Positions 34,601 to 45,844 of a DNA stretch of 64,000 nt are shown here, one piece after another. The stretch is taken from NCBI RefSeq assembly GCF_011397635.1, contig NC_064761.1, forward strand, positions 30,235,643-30,299,642. Direction: 5' to 3'. The stretch is from Epinephelus fuscoguttatus. Taxonomy: Eukaryota; Chordata; Actinopteri; Perciformes; Serranidae. The position numbers were made by a program, and so were the translations under genes. Within the stretch, counting starts at the first letter, position 1; every line of letters starts with the position of its first letter. The notes beneath the pieces are model-generated. The model did not search any database, was not told the DNA's origin, and saw nothing but the letters and a program-made list of their open reading frames with translations.

Positions 34601-37522
34601 AAACTGCCTATATGGTTGAAGAAGATCCTCTCATTTCTCGTCAAGCCCGTGGTAAGTTCTCTCTTCCTATGACAAACATTCAAAAATACAAACTATAGAC
34701 AATCTAATTTTCCTCAGGAACACTGAGTATGATGCTGATTTGGTTATTTCTTTGGTAGCCATGTGATAAAAAAAAGTTACTATGTGATTTGAGTCTTAAA
34801 GTGTGTTTTATGTCTCGTTTGTCTCTCGCAGAGTCCTCGTATCTCTGCCAGCCTCAGTGCTTTGACTGGAGTTAGGTGAGAAAGTAACGTCGACATTGAA
34901 GGTTTCCCGCTTGAGGTTTTGTTACTCACACATTTCATGTAATGCACAAAATGTCGAAACACACTGATGCTTTCTCTGTCTCATTTTCAGGTCTGTCGCA
35001 GAGGTGTGGAAGCATTGTGCTGCTGTTGAGGTATTGTTAAGGCCCAGACACATCAAACCCAACTAGTGGCGACAAAGGTCGACTGTTACGTTGCCTCACG
35101 TCACCTGTCTCTGCCAAAAATTTGCACAGCCAACTAGTGTGTACGCTCTGCGCCTGCTCGAGAGGAAATTACTTTCCATAACAGCAGGCAGCAGGAGTCT
35201 GTATTTATCATTTGGGAAACCGGAAAACCATCGAGATGGATTCAAGACACTAGTTAGCCAGATTGACCATTAACAATACAACCTGGTGTCGAAAGAAGAA
35301 ATTATATTTACCGTGCACTAGGGACCAATAACACAAACAGTTACAAACGGCTTCTGCCTATGAGCTCAATGGCTCAAATTTGTTTCTATCTTGCGCCCTC
35401 TTGACCTCAGTTGTTTGTTTGCTTCCATCACTTCCGTTTCTCTTCTCATGCACGGACCTGAACTGCCAGTCAGAGGGATTTTATTCACCAACAGGCTCAT
35501 CCGGCTTCGACATGAATTCAACACTGAATTGGCCAAAAAACAGGTGACAAGGGCGGGCTTGTGCCAACAGTGCAGGAGACACAGCAAACACTAGGGCAAC
35601 AGAAACAGCCCGATGTTGACCAGCAGCCAACCATCGGCTTGGTGTGTCAGAGCCCGTAGTTGTCAACTAATAATATGTGTACACACATATACAGTACAGG
35701 CCAAAAGTTTGGACACACCTTCTCATTCAATGCGTTTTCTTTATTTTCATGACTATTTACATTGTAGATTCTCACTGAAGGCATCAAAACTATGAATGAA
35801 CACATGTGGAGTTATGTACTTAACAAAAAAAAGGTGAAATAACTGAAAACATGTTTTATATTCTAGTTTCTTCAAAATAGCCACTCTTTGCTCTGATTAC
35901 TGCTTTGCACACTCTTGGCATTCTCTCCATGAGCTTCAAGAGGTAGTCACCTGAAATGGTTTTCCAACAGTCTTGAAGGAGTTCCCAGAGGTGTTTAGCA
36001 CTTGTTGGCCCCTTTGCCTTCACTCTGCGGTCCAGCTCACCCCAAACCATCTCAATTGGGTTCAGGTCCGGTGACGGTGGAGGCCAGGTCATCTGCCGCA
36101 GCACTCCATCACTCTCCTTCTTGGTCAAATAGCCCTTACACAGCCTGGAGGTGTGTTTGGGGTCATTGTCCTGTTGAAAAATAAATGATGGTCCAACTAA
36201 ACGCAAACCGGATGGGATGGCATGTCGCTGCAGGATGCTGTGGTAGCCATGCTGGTTCAGTGTGCCTTCAATTTTAAATAAATCCCCAACAGTGTCACCA
36301 GCAAAACACCCCCACACCATCACACCTCCTCCTCCATGCTTCACAGTGGGAACCAGGCATGTGGAATCCATCCGTTCACCTTTTCTGCGTCTCACAAAGA
36401 CACGGTGGTTGGAACCAAAGATCTCAAATTTGGACTCATCAGACCAAAGCACAGATTTCCACTGGTCTAATGTCCATTCCTTGTGTTTCTTGGCCCAAAC
36501 AAATCTCTTCTGCTTGTTGCCTCTCCTTAGCAGTGGTTTCCTAGCAGCTATTTGACCATGAAGGCCTGATTCGCGCAGTCTCCTCTTAACAGTTGTTCTA
36601 GAGATGGGTCTGCTGCTAGAACTCTGTGTGGCATTCATCTGCTCTCTGATCTGAGCTGCTGTTAACTTGCGATTTCTGAGGCTGGTGACTCGGATGAACT
36701 TATCCTCAGAAGCAGAGGTGACTCTTGGTCTTCCTTTCCTGGGTCGGTCCTCATGTGTGCCAGTTTCGTTGTAGTGCTTGATGGTTTTTGCGACTCCACT
36801 TGGAGACACATTTAAAGTTTTAGCAATTTTCCGGACTGACTGACCTTCATTTCTTAAAGTAATGATGGCCACTCGTTTTTCTTTAGTTAGCTGATTGGTT
36901 CTTGCCATAATATGAATTTTAACAGTTGTCCAATAGGGCTGTCAGCTGTGTATTAACCTGAGTTCTGCACAGCACAACTGATGGTCCCAACCCCATTGAT
37001 AAAGCAAGAAATTCCACTAATTAACCCTGATAAGGCACACCTGTGAAGTGGAAACCATTTCAGGTGACTACCTCTTGAAGCTCATGGAGAGAATGCCAAG
37101 AGTGTGCAAAGCAGTAATCAGAGCAAAGGGTGGCTATTTTGAAGAAACTAGAATATAAAACATGTTTTCAGTTATTTCACCTTTTTTTGTTAAGTACATA
37201 ACTCCACATGTGTTCATTCATAGTTTTGATGCCTTCAGTGAGAATCTACAATGTAAATAGTCATGAAAATAAAGAAAACGCATTGAATGAGAAGGTGTGT
37301 CCAAACTTTTGGCCTGTACTGTATATATATATATATATGTATGTATGTAAATGCATACGAGGTTCATTGAATTGTCTTGTGTTTTCATAAGGACTACATT
37401 CAGGCAACGATAGCAAACTGGAGAAGATACAACATAGACGTGCTGCTGTGCCCTATGATCGGACCAGCCTACAACTTCTTGTATTGCGCCAAGCTTAACT
37501 GTACGGTACTCTGAACAGTCAT

Positions 37523-37566
<44 letters not shown>

Positions 37567-39997
37567 CACTAAAAGGCATTGATTAGGCAATAAGGCAATA
37601 GTTAGAGGTATGAAATATAATATTGTGGCCATCCATCTCTCGTAATATTACTGCTATAAAACCCAGTGTAACACAGTGAATAACCTGTTTCTATTTTCTG
37701 TCCTTCCAGCTCTTCTTTCTTTGACAGCGCTTTACAACCTCCTCAATTTTCCCGCTGGTGTTGTCCCTGTTTCCACGGTGACAGCAGAGGATGAGGAGGA
37801 ACTCAAGCACTATAAGGGCAATTTTCAGGACCTGTGGGACAGGAACTTCAAAAAGGTAAGAAACACGCGTTACTGAGAGATGACCTTTGTGAAACTTTTC
37901 GGTTCTTTTATTTTGGTTCTTTCTATCCTAATGTGTTTTCCAGGCTGAGTTATACAGATGTCATTTTTTTGCTCAGTTTCCCCTCAACTTAAGTGAGTTA
38001 GGTGAGCTGAAGGCCATAACTAGTGTGCATGAAACAGTCTAATTAACAGAGTGATCTACATTTTTATACACATTGGCTGACAGCCAAATCTCTGGCTGCA
38101 GCAACACAAAAATAATACAACAATAACGCAGCAGATAAATACTCACTCCTTTTCATTCACGCACAGACCAGTTGTCATGAACTTATTGCACTGCTCAGTC
38201 ATAATCCATCCCTCGACCAGCCCACCATAGCACACTGCTTTCCAACTGTGTGATGTCAGTTACAATGTACCACCAGCAGGTGGGGCTGCTCCCTTATAGG
38301 CTTATCAACACTAAATATGCAGAAAACATTGAACACTGAAACATAATATGGGCAAAGGCACTTAGTAATTACTCTCTATGGGGAATTTTCTACAGCCTAT
38401 TAAATTTAACCTACTCGTCCAACATTTTGTAATGTTTCAGAAACATTTGTGATTTATATTGACTTTTGCATTTCTTTGGAGTAAAATGTATTTATATAGC
38501 CTAACGCTTCTCACAGACATAGGTCACAAAGTTTTTTACAAGGGCAATATGCAACATCCAAGAATAAAAACATAGAAGATAAAGCAGCTACTCTAGCCAC
38601 GTAGTGAAAAGTGCAAAGAAGATATCACAAAACACAACAAGTATACACAAAAGACAACAAAAATTACAGAGCTAGTACTTTCTTACTTACTTACTTACTC
38701 TTCTTCATCCCCTATGGGACAAAGGAGTCTGTGAGCTCTTTCCTTTGCATTCAGTCCTTGGCAGCATGTTGTGCCTCTCCCCATGACAGGTTCATCTTTT
38801 CAAACTCCAGTGACACAGTTCTGCACCATTTTGAAAGGCTTCCACTGTCAACATGTCTGTTTTGCCCATCAAATATTCACGCTGTTACAGAAACTACAAC
38901 AGAGCCTGTTCATACATGTTACCCAAACACCTATCAAACAGACTTGTCTTCAGTCGGCTTCTTTAAAGAAACCATAGAGTCAGCAGACAGTATGACGGGT
39001 GCAGGCAGAGCATTACAAAATGTAGGTGCTATGGCCTTAAAAGTAGAGCTTTAACTAACATTTATTTTAATTATAAGTTAATCAGCTTATTAGTTTCTTG
39101 GTTAATTGCTTTTTCGTTCAATGTCCAAATTTCAGAAAATACAACAAATAAAATGTCACTCACAGTATCCTAAAGTCCGAGATGGTGTCGCCGGATTGCT
39201 TGTTTTATCGTGCTAACCGTTTAAAACAACAATATAGTATGTGTACTATCACAAGACAAATAAAAGCTGTCACATTTGAGAATCTGGAGCCAGTGTTTTA
39301 TGTCATTTTGCTTAAAAAATGACAGAGGATTAATCAGTCATCATTTGTTTCAGATGTACTTTGGAGTGCAACTGTGAAGGGGACAAAGTTCAAAAAGTGC
39401 CACATTTGTAAATAAGTAAAAATGTGTTAAGACTCAACTTTTTTCTTGGCACTGAAAAAAACTGCATTATTTTACAGTGTAGTAGATTATTACCAATAGA
39501 CATCTTTAAATATTCTAATAAGAAATGATATCGGGAAAATGCTGCTGTATGAAACTGCAAATAGTTTGGGGCCATGGACAAATTATAAGACAATGGGCCC
39601 CATGTAAAATGCCCCACAGGCCCCTACTGTTCAAGACAAGTAAAAGTCAGGTGAGCAACTAAACATCACAACATGTTACACTGCATTAGACATATAATTC
39701 ATAAAAAGTCACAAACATAAAAATCTAAAGGCTCTGCCCCGGCACTCAGTGTGAGGCCATTTTTGTGACGCTATTAAAACAGTAGTTCCGCAGGTGGTCA
39801 GTAGGTGGAGGAAGAAGACTGCTGTGGTCCTGGTTGCAGAGTGTTGACTCACTGGATGTTGTGTTTGTGTGCAGGCTGTGACTGGAGGCAAGGGTCTGCC
39901 CATAGCCGTGCAGTGTGTCGCCCTGCCGTGGCGGGATGAGCTCTGCCTGCGCTTCATGAGGGAGGTGGAACAAGTGGTCAAACAGAGCAAGAAGTGA
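25685..39997 (+). CDS. faah: Fatty acid amide hydrolase 1, 15 exons
   Basis: Membrane-bound serine hydrolase of the amidase-signature family that cleaves anandamide, oleamide and related fatty acid amides. Exons: 25685-25900, 28105-28218, 28545-28685, 29139-29272, 30669-30875, 30977-31017, 31109-31233, 32983-33108, 33227-33324, 34552-34651, 34832-34875, 34991-35030, 37392-37500, 37710-37855, 39875-39997. Frames join to give 587 aa (human 579). Visible: N-terminal membrane segment (about 17-38); GVPVSIKE with catalytic Lys151; [10 protein letters not shown] with Ser226; GTDIAGSVR with nucleophile Ser250; [30 protein letters not shown]; and C-terminal VQCVALPW. These match human Lys142, Ser217 and Ser241 at a constant offset of nine, so the enzyme should be active. 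Donors of introns 2 (GTTCAA) and 4 (GTTAAT) are weak. Introns carry hAT, SINE-tail and Tc1 insertions. A fossil of exon 5 lies upstream. Confidence 0.96.
26448..26575. repeat. Fragment of the 12107-12560 repeat family
   Basis: Contains GTACTTGAGTATTATCCATT, CACTCCACTACATCTCAGAG and GGAAATACTATACTTTTAC, the same pattern as the copy at 12107. Located in faah intron 1. Confidence 0.7.
26713..26945 (+). repeat. Dispersed vertebrate repeat in faah intron 1
   Basis: CAGTCTAAAGACATGCAGGT, CCTGTCCAGGGTGT and CCCCGCGACCCCAACAGGAT followed by an ATGAATGAAT tail are hallmarks of a repeat common in fish genomes. A 78-codon frame inside is an artefact. Confidence 0.75.
27101..27475. mobile_element. Non-autonomous hAT element with perfect target duplication
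   Basis: Ends are TAGGGCTGCA and TGCAGCCCTA, an exact 10-bp inverted repeat, flanked by the identical 8-mer ATTTGTAC at 27093-27100 and 27476-27483. The interior is rich in GATTAGTCGACTAATCG motifs and has no transposase. At 375 bp this is a classic hAT miniature element in faah intron 1. Confidence 0.95.
27702..27993. mobile_element. Older hAT-type relic
   Basis: Begins AGGGCTATAGATTAGTCAG and ends AATAGTTTGCCCTA, with the internal pattern CAGAAAATTAATTGGCAACT, TTTGGACTGTTTATTAAC and TTCTGACATTCTATAAACAG. This is a common fish hAT family, more decayed than the neighbour at 27101. Confidence 0.75.
29500..29745. repeat. Dispersed repeat in faah intron 4
   Basis: GCGCAGAGGCATTATGTTTTC, CAGTATCTCAGTAACACCTT and TTTGGTGGTCGAAGGTCAAA form a pattern shared with 31985-32155 in intron 7, so the two are copies of one family. 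The rest of intron 4 (29746-30668) holds further repeat-like DNA but no exon. Confidence 0.7.
31985..32155. repeat. Second copy of the intron 4 repeat, in faah intron 7
   Basis: Shares ATATCTCAAGAAGGC, CTTCAAATT, CACAAACATCCACTTGG and AATTTGGTGGTC with 29500-29745. Confidence 0.65.
32163..32360 (-). mobile_element. LINE/SINE 3' tail fragment
   Basis: TTTTATTGATCCCCGTGGAG and AAATTG are the reverse complement of a CAATTTCTCC..GGGATCAATAAA tail. This is the same tail type that ends the SINE at 22753-23081. An A-rich stretch follows. Confidence 0.6.
33480..34060. repeat. Repeat-like DNA in faah intron 9
   Basis: Contains CTCCTGAAATTTGGCACTCG and CCATAACTCTCTTGGTTTTT, which I recognise as interspersed fish repeat sequence, without clear ends. 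The remainder of intron 9 to 34551 holds nothing recognised. Confidence 0.4.
35039..35662. mobile_element. Non-autonomous element with inverted ends in faah intron 12
   Basis: AAGGCCCAGACACATCAAAC on the left and GGCTTGGTGTGTCAGAGCCC on the right are imperfect inverted repeats. The interior has no transposase. It begins within ten bases of the exon 12 splice donor and ends about 30 bases before the Tc1-like element. Confidence 0.55.
35692..37321. mobile_element. Nearly intact Tc1/mariner element (DD38E) with long inverted repeats
   Basis: The 1630-bp element begins CAGTACAGGCCAAAAGTTTG, ends with the inverse, and is flanked by TA dinucleotides at 35690-35691 and 37322-37323. The inverted repeats are about 268 bp long (35692-35960 and 37056-37321), and by eye differ at only two places: an A-run of 8 against 7 and one T/C change (CACTCTTTGC against CACCCTTTGC). 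The left repeat overlaps the 3' end of the transposase gene, so the right repeat carries a copy of the last ~35 codons. Such similarity implies a young insertion. It lies inside faah intron 12, antisense to faah. Confidence 0.95.
35856..36908 (-). CDS. Tc1/mariner transposase, uninterrupted, DD38E
   Basis: A cut-and-paste transposase of 350 aa with no stop or frameshift. Residues 5-50 and about 65-110 form the two helix-turn-helix units of the paired-like DNA-binding domain, separated by the AT-hook-like GRPR at 59-62. The catalytic triad is Asp157 (VLWSDES), Asp247 (FQQDNDPKH) and Glu286 (PDLNPIE). Counting gives 38 residues between the second Asp and the Glu, not the 34 of standard Tc1, placing it in the DD38E group described as Intruder. 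A glycine-rich motif [10 protein letters not shown] sits at 191-200. The C-terminal codons lie within the element's left inverted repeat. Length, start and termini all fit a functional element. Whether it is expressed cannot be told from sequence. Confidence 0.95.
   Translation of the reverse strand: MARTNQLTKEKRVAIITLRNEGQSVRKIAKTLNVSPSGVAKTIKHYNETGTHEDRPRKGRPRVTSASEDKFIRVTSLRNRKLTAAQIREQMNATQSSSSRPISRTTVKRRLRESGLHGQIAARKPLLRRGNKQKRFVWAKKHKEWTLDQWKSVLWSDESKFEIFGSNHRVFVRRRKGERMDSTCLVPTVKHGGGGVMVWGCFAGDTVGDLFKIEGTLNQHGYHSILQRHAIPSGLRLVGPSFIFQQDNDPKHTSRLCKGYLTKKESDGVLRQMTWPPPSPDLNPIEMVWGELDRRVKAKGPTSAKHLWELLQDCWKTISGDYLLKLMERMPRVCKAVIRAKSGYFEETRI
37521..37564. repeat. (GT)n microsatellite
   Basis: GT dinucleotides just downstream of faah exon 13. 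A short (TA)n/(TATG)n run also lies at 37322-37350. Confidence 0.95.
37856..39874. other. faah intron 14, with an old hAT relic
   Basis: No exon is seen. The stretch at about 39040-39340 (CTTTAACTAACATTTATTTT, TTATTAGTTTCTTGGTTAAT and TTGCTTAAAAAATGACAG) resembles the reverse orientation of the hAT family at 27702-27993. The rest, including a 147-codon open frame at 38611-39054, has no recognisable content. Confidence 0.5.
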
Positions 39998-40300
39998 AAA
40001 CCCAGGGCCACAGGTGGGGCTGTTAACCTCAGGGGCCTCAGGTTAAATTTGCCTTAACTACACAAACAATAAGGCTATCTCTGAAATCATAATGAGAACG
40101 CACTGTTAATGATGAAATAACTCCACTGACCACATTAAAACAAAATGAAATATGAGTAAAAGTTAAAACAGTTAATGTTGCTTTAGGAAAGGTTGTTGCG
40201 TTTTAAAAAAACTAATATTTTGAGTTTCACTTTTTTGCTTGACAAGGATGAACTCAGGTACTTCTGCTTTTTGGGTTTTTAGGGCCATAATAAAGATTGA
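39998..40300 (+). terminator. faah: faah 3' UTR and polyadenylation signal
   Basis: AATAAA at 40289-40294 is the first canonical signal after the TGA at 39995-39997, giving a 3' UTR of about 310 bases. Confidence 0.65.
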
Positions 40301-42184
40301 ACTGTCAACTGTGAAACTGGACTCTGAAAGGGCTCTATGCGAAATTCAGACTTGTCTGGACACGGTGCTCAACATGAAGGTGGCTGCAGGCTAGCAGCTA
40401 ACGGTACTAACTCCATAAACAGCACGTAAACACAGTAACAGTGCTGACAGAGCTAGCAGTGTTAACTAGGGGGAAATCAAAGGAGGGGTACTATGCTTCC
40501 ACAATGACGCCATCCCAATATCAGCAGTACCCGCCTTATGAGTGCAGTGCAAAGTGGGACACACACATGCGCTAACCAGCACATGCAGCCGGACCAGCTT
40601 ACCACAGCAAACACAGAGAAGCTCAGATAACAACACACATTAGCTTGATTGAAATGGTTCACTTCTTCTTTGTGTAATTAATTCATCGACAAACCTCAGG
40701 ATTTTAACATATTACTCCATTTGTAGTGTACGATAACATAAACTTGTTTTGCTTTGATTTTAAAATGAAGAGTTTAACTAACATTCACAGGCATGATTAC
40801 ATGGTTGTTGTGATTTGTGTGTCAAGTTTGTAAAAAAAAAAAAAACAATTTTATTTTGAAGTGCAGCACATTGCAGACACAAAGCTTTTATTTTGAAGTG
40901 CTTTTTCCCGCTGTAGAGTGAGTAACCAGCTACTTGAGAGAGACAACAAAGTAGCTTGACAATATGGTCAAAATCAAGTATGACGCTGAATGTATTAAAC
41001 CTTGAACAAATGACCAAGGAGAAATCTGGACCGGTTGGGAAGCACTACTTTAGAAGAATTTTGCATTTTGTGCAGCCACATGCAAAAAATGTTGACCATT
41101 GGGATTTTATAGTGAATATGAAAGTTTTTTGTGTGATGCGATAACTGAGATTTAAATAAAGTTACTGATTTCTCAAAAAAGGAACTGCTGCGGTTATTTG
41201 TTTCCACAAATGATGAAATGTGTTTTCAGAGGTTTGAAGTCACCTACAGTGAACCTTCTACAGGTAATATGCAGTCCTCTGTTCCTTCCTCTGCTCATCT
41301 GTGTCATCAGTGATGCATTTTTTGATCTACCATTTTTGACTTGAGATTTACAGTTTTTAATACCTGTACAGTTAACACGTTTTTGTTGTTGCATATTTAA
41401 CGCACTGAGTTTATAGAGTGTGATGCACCTCCAAGGCATCCAGCAGCTGTGAGGGCACAAAACCTCTTTCTTTACCTTTCTCTTCATCCTCCACCTCTCC
41501 CTCTTCCATCACCGTGCCACAGATGAGCGCAGATCATTTTCATTCTTATTGTGAGTGATTGTTGCGCCGATGCCTTAACAGGAAACAGAAAAGAGATAAA
41601 GGAGACTAATGACACATGGCGCCTCCATCTACAAGGCCAGCGCACCATGTCGTCATATTGTGATTACCCTGTGCTATTGTAAATATGTGTTTCTGTTGGG
41701 TTTACATAAATTTACATATGTTTTAAAACTCTCCTGGGATGGGAAACCATTAGGGACAATGTTAGTGTTTTCCATTACAATCGCCCACGTTTGCGCTGCT
41801 GTCTCATTGAATGGAAATGGCCGTGTGCGTGCAGTAGAGGAAGGAGGGCACATTAGGCAAGGAGGGGAGCTGGAATTGAGAGGTTGTTCTTAGCATTATC
41901 TGTGGCACATAGAGAGAGAGTGTGTGGCTCTCGCTGTGCCACTCAGTCAGGGAGCATTAAGCTTTAAGAGGCAGTGAAGAGACTCAGGTCTTCAGAGGGA
42001 ACTTGACATTGTTCATAAATCCCACAGGATCTGAGACAGAAGCAATGACAAATAGACACACACACACACACACACACGCACAAAGTCAACCTTAAGATTG
42101 CCCCATTAAATACATTTACCAATTACAATTTGGCAGTCGTGTGTATTATAGTACATATTAATCATTTTTAATATTCATATACTA
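40301..42184. other. faah-dmbx1 intergenic DNA, first part
   Basis: No supported exon. Short open frames lack motifs. A CA microsatellite lies at 42055-42078. Confidence 0.5.
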
Positions 42185-42480
42185 CCGTAAAACTTCAATT
42201 ATTAACCCGGGCTATTATTTGCTTAAATCACTGAACTCAACAGGCCATTTGGGACAGGACTTTCACACAAAACTGTTAATCAGCAAAGATGGGAAATACA
42301 ATCAAATTGTTTATTTAAACCAGTATGAATATTACTTGTTTAAAAATAGAATTAAATTAGGCTTCAGATAATATATCAGAGCATCGGAGAGAGCGAGTTA
42401 CGGCACTCGAGGATTATGGCATCTGGCATACAGACACAACACCAATTTATCCTGTTAAAACAATACTCATTACTTGGATA
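42185..42480. mobile_element. Miniature element, left half ('CCGTAAAACTTCAAT' end)
   Basis: Starts ACCGTAAAACTTCAATTATT, then GGGCTATTATTTGCTTAAAT, AACTCAACAGGCC, GGGAAATACAATCAA and GGCATCTGGCATAC. All of these recur in order at 58350-58600. The right-hand inverted end (AAGTTTTACAGTA) is present only in the 58 kb copy, so this copy is truncated. Confidence 0.7.
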
Positions 42481-42677
42481 CATTTTTATGAAAAACCCTG
42501 AACATCTTATCTCAGCTTTGCACTACGCGCATAAATCACAAACATGTCATTTTAAACTTGTAATGCGCCGGGACTGTTACGAAAATGTAAGTGGCAACTT
42601 TGTAGCAAGAGACAGCAGGTGAAAATTTGTCAGTTTTGGCAAACAAATTATTTGTACTGCTTACCGTACCACCTTAC

Positions 42678-42806
42678 AATAACAACTATGGTCAGAGATC
42701 ATTTTGTCACGCTAAAATCTGGAATGAGATTCCATACTACATTAGAGCAACGTCTATTACACATTTCAAGCACTATCTGATGGAAGGACATACCTGCAAC
42801 CACTGA
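42678..42806 (+). pseudogene. C-terminal remnant of a LINE ORF2
   Basis: An in-frame 43-codon stretch reads NNYGQRSFCHAKIWNEIPYY and continues IRATSITHFKHYLMEG before a TGA. The pattern (G-x-RSF, a Trp-Asn-x-Ile-Pro core, then a Phe-Lys helix) is the usual C-terminus of fish non-LTR retrotransposon ORF2. The reverse transcriptase part is missing. Confidence 0.6.
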
Positions 42807-43067
42807 TTTAAATCCCATATCCCATTTTACTCACTCCAAGTAAAATTAATTTTGGTGTTTTAGTTGCAATAATAGTTACCACCAAATGCAGTGGAATTAT
42901 AGTAACGTGTTACTCCATATACATGTGATGATTCATGTTCTTCAGAAAGGTTAGTTGTCATTTTCCTTAAAAAGCAGATTATGCAGCTTTAATTTGAAGG
43001 ATTTGAAGGAGTACTTTGATTGCAATGAACAAAACATTTACTCAGAACAAGCCTTCTCAAGGTTTAA

Positions 43068-43423
43068 GCCCAGTTCAGACCAAAGATTCGCAACAAGACG
43101 AAACCGCTTTAGAATGTTGTAGAGAAAAGTTGCAGTGGTATGAACTGCCTGGTCTGAGCTCGACTCAAGCCGGCTGATGGTGTCACCTGCAACTCAACTG
43201 GTCAAATCGCCGGCAGCTGGTTTTAGAACATAAAGCACGTCATCTGTTTCAACAGCCAGTTGGACTGTAGTGATGTCCACTGGTCATGTTAAAATAACCA
43301 CAGACGATGTGTTCACTTGCTGCAGCAGGTATTCTGTCCCCGCTAAACCCTCTGTTTCTGTTCTCACAGTATGCTGGTGTCAACTCGTCTCGTGGTGAAT
43401 CTTTGGTCTGAATTGGGATTTAC
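43068..43423. mobile_element. ~355-bp element with 'CAGTTCAGACCAAAGATTC' inverted ends
   Basis: AAGCCCAGTTCAGACCAAAG on the left and GAATCTTTGGTCTGAATTGG on the right are inverted repeats of about 28 bp with few mismatches. There is no coding sequence. Non-autonomous DNA transposon, superfamily uncertain. Confidence 0.75.
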
Positions 43424-45840
43424 ATTGCCTCCAAAAAGAGGCCTCTAATTATTTTTAATTATTTGTGTGAGGGGGAGTCAGTGGGGGGACAAGCAGTTTT
43501 ATCAGGTTGGCAGTGGCCCCCTCCGGCCACCCCTTGGGGTCGCCACTGCATATACAAATGCAACATAAAAGATAAAAAAATTATATTATGATATTTGTGG
43601 GAACTTGGGCACGACGTATTATTGTTTCAAATCCATTGAATTGACTGCTGCTATGCTGTTGGGACATTCAAAGTCAGCCCTCCATATTTGTCATAGTCAC
43701 ATTAAACTCTTCATAATTCATGACGATGCTTAATTGTTTAAAGTTCCATTTGAAATTTCAACAACAATGTGAAAGCGTCTCTAGCTCTGTTGTTTACCAC
43801 TTATAATCACACAATCAAACACCCAAGTATTCAGCTTCAGCAACTTTAAGCTACAGGTTGATATGCTTGACTCCAATGGCTCTCATGCTGCATAATTTAA
43901 CTATACTTATTTTTTTTATACTATTAACTGATGTTATGTGTCATAAATTCTTAGTAGTATAATCAGTATTTGTAGGAAAGGTATTTAAATCATCATGATG
44001 TAGTCATGTTGCTAAAATTAATATTTGATCTGCAATTTAATTCAAGCAAGTGTATGGAGTGTATACGGTGTATGGAGGGAGTTTGAGAAGTTCGATGTGA
44101 AGGGCATCTGGCCAGAGCGCAGCCTGTTGTAATCATACAGCAGAACAAGCAAGGTGCTCTTCTCATGTAACGTCTCATTGATAAGAGCAGCAAACACCTC
44201 ATTTACAGGAACCTTAGGCTATAAGATCAGGTACTTTAAAAGCCATCCAAACACATTCAGACCCTGCCTGTGTGCCGGCAAATAAAACACCTTGATATCG
44301 CCCCAACTAAACTAGGATGATTCTGTCTTAATGTCCCATTTCAGGGACCAAGGAGTCCATAGTCTTTATGGCTCCACAGAATTGCGGGTAGTAATGTCTG
44401 ACACAGCAGGGCTCCTGCCTTTCAGATGATCAAAGTGACAAGTTCAGCCTGCAACCAGAGCCACTTACAGGAGACATCAAGAAGCAGCAAGATTGGCAGC
44501 TTTTAGGTCTTTGGTCCATTTCATCAGCCATTACTACCAGAAGAGGCGACGTGCTGTGGAGGACTAGTGGGAGGAGGGGAAGGCAGATTAACAGACAGCT
44601 GATACAGGTGTATAGGCGGTATCAAACAGCAGCTCTGTCAATACAGCAGGCTCCAAATTTCTTCAGAAGGGGCTGGGATCCCCAAAGTATGCCCACCGAT
44701 TTCACTATGACAGGATTAACTGGGAGCTCCGTATGATTTTCGCAGATTCTGTGACTCAACAATTCAGTGATCCACGTTCTATCGGCTTTAAAGGCCCCTA
44801 TCCCAAGTTTCAAAAGCTTACCCTTCGGACAAGGGACACTCTTTTTCTCCCATGCGGTTCCGCTTCCCCTTTTTTGCTGCATTCAGTTGTTCATCAACCC
44901 CCGCGTCCTCGCCAGCTCTCCCATCCTCCCTTCTCTGCACATCTGCTAGGTTTGAGTTTTCCTTTCTTCCCTCCAGCGCCTTGCTTGGCCCAAGGCCCTT
45001 ATAGCCAAATTGGTTTACATTGGAGAGATAAATGCTCTGCAAATGCGCTTAAACACGTACAGTAAAAAATGCAGACAGTGCGTGTCAGGATTATCACCCA
45101 AGTCAGGGGGAGAAAGGAGAGCGTCTCTGTAGCACAAAGCTGGGGAGCCAGAGTGAAGCCTGCAGATATAGTCCGTCTCATCCACTTCTCAGGAGAAAGA
45201 GAGGAGGATTTAGCATTTGCATGCTAGTCTGTAATTCCTGGCATTATATAACTTGTCGCCAACAATCAAACTCCTGTGGTATTGTGAAAGTATTGTTTCA
45301 CATGGGTGAGCAAAGTGTGGAGTTACACTCTCAGGGGAAGGCGTTTTGGTGGCAGCATGGAGACAGCTGGTCCAAGATGCACAGCAGAGACCACCCTATA
45401 AGCCCACTGAGGGACTATTCTGCAACACAACCTCAGGCCCAACTACAGGAGGTGCACCTCAAAATCCTCTCAAAATATTCAGCTTAGAGCATAAATGACT
45501 CAACCTGAACACGGAGAGTGATATGTAGAAAGAGGCTGATCCAAAGAGCTACAGCCAAAGAAAGAAAGTAAAGAAAATACAAATGCTCCCAAAGGTCATG
45601 TTGGCTGTGAAATTCATATACTCATATATTCATATACTCACATGTGAAATAATTATACATCACCACAAGCACTTCTGTGTGAATTTATCATATTTAAAAT
45701 GTAGTTTCACATGTAGTAATGTAAATCTATCACCTGAATTTTTGTTTTCACATACAGTGTTAAGTGTGAAACAATGGTTTTCACATGTGATGTGCTTCAT
45801 TTCACATTTGAAATATTATAAAAAATCAAATGTTTAAACA
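43424..45840. other. Intergenic DNA, no gene recognised
   Basis: Unique-looking sequence without clear repeats. The open frames between 44551 and 45487 have no domain and overlap each other on both strands. Enhancers of dmbx1 could lie here, but I see no motif cluster that proves it. Confidence 0.4.
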
Positions 45841-45844
45841 TTAG

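Noticed and set aside
38611-39054. 147-codon plus-strand frame in faah intron 14
   Set aside because: No domain, low-complexity start, and it runs into a decayed repeat.
44551-45487. Overlapping open frames on both strands in the intergenic region
   Set aside because: No splice logic, no recognisable domain, and both strands are open for similar lengths, as expected by chance.
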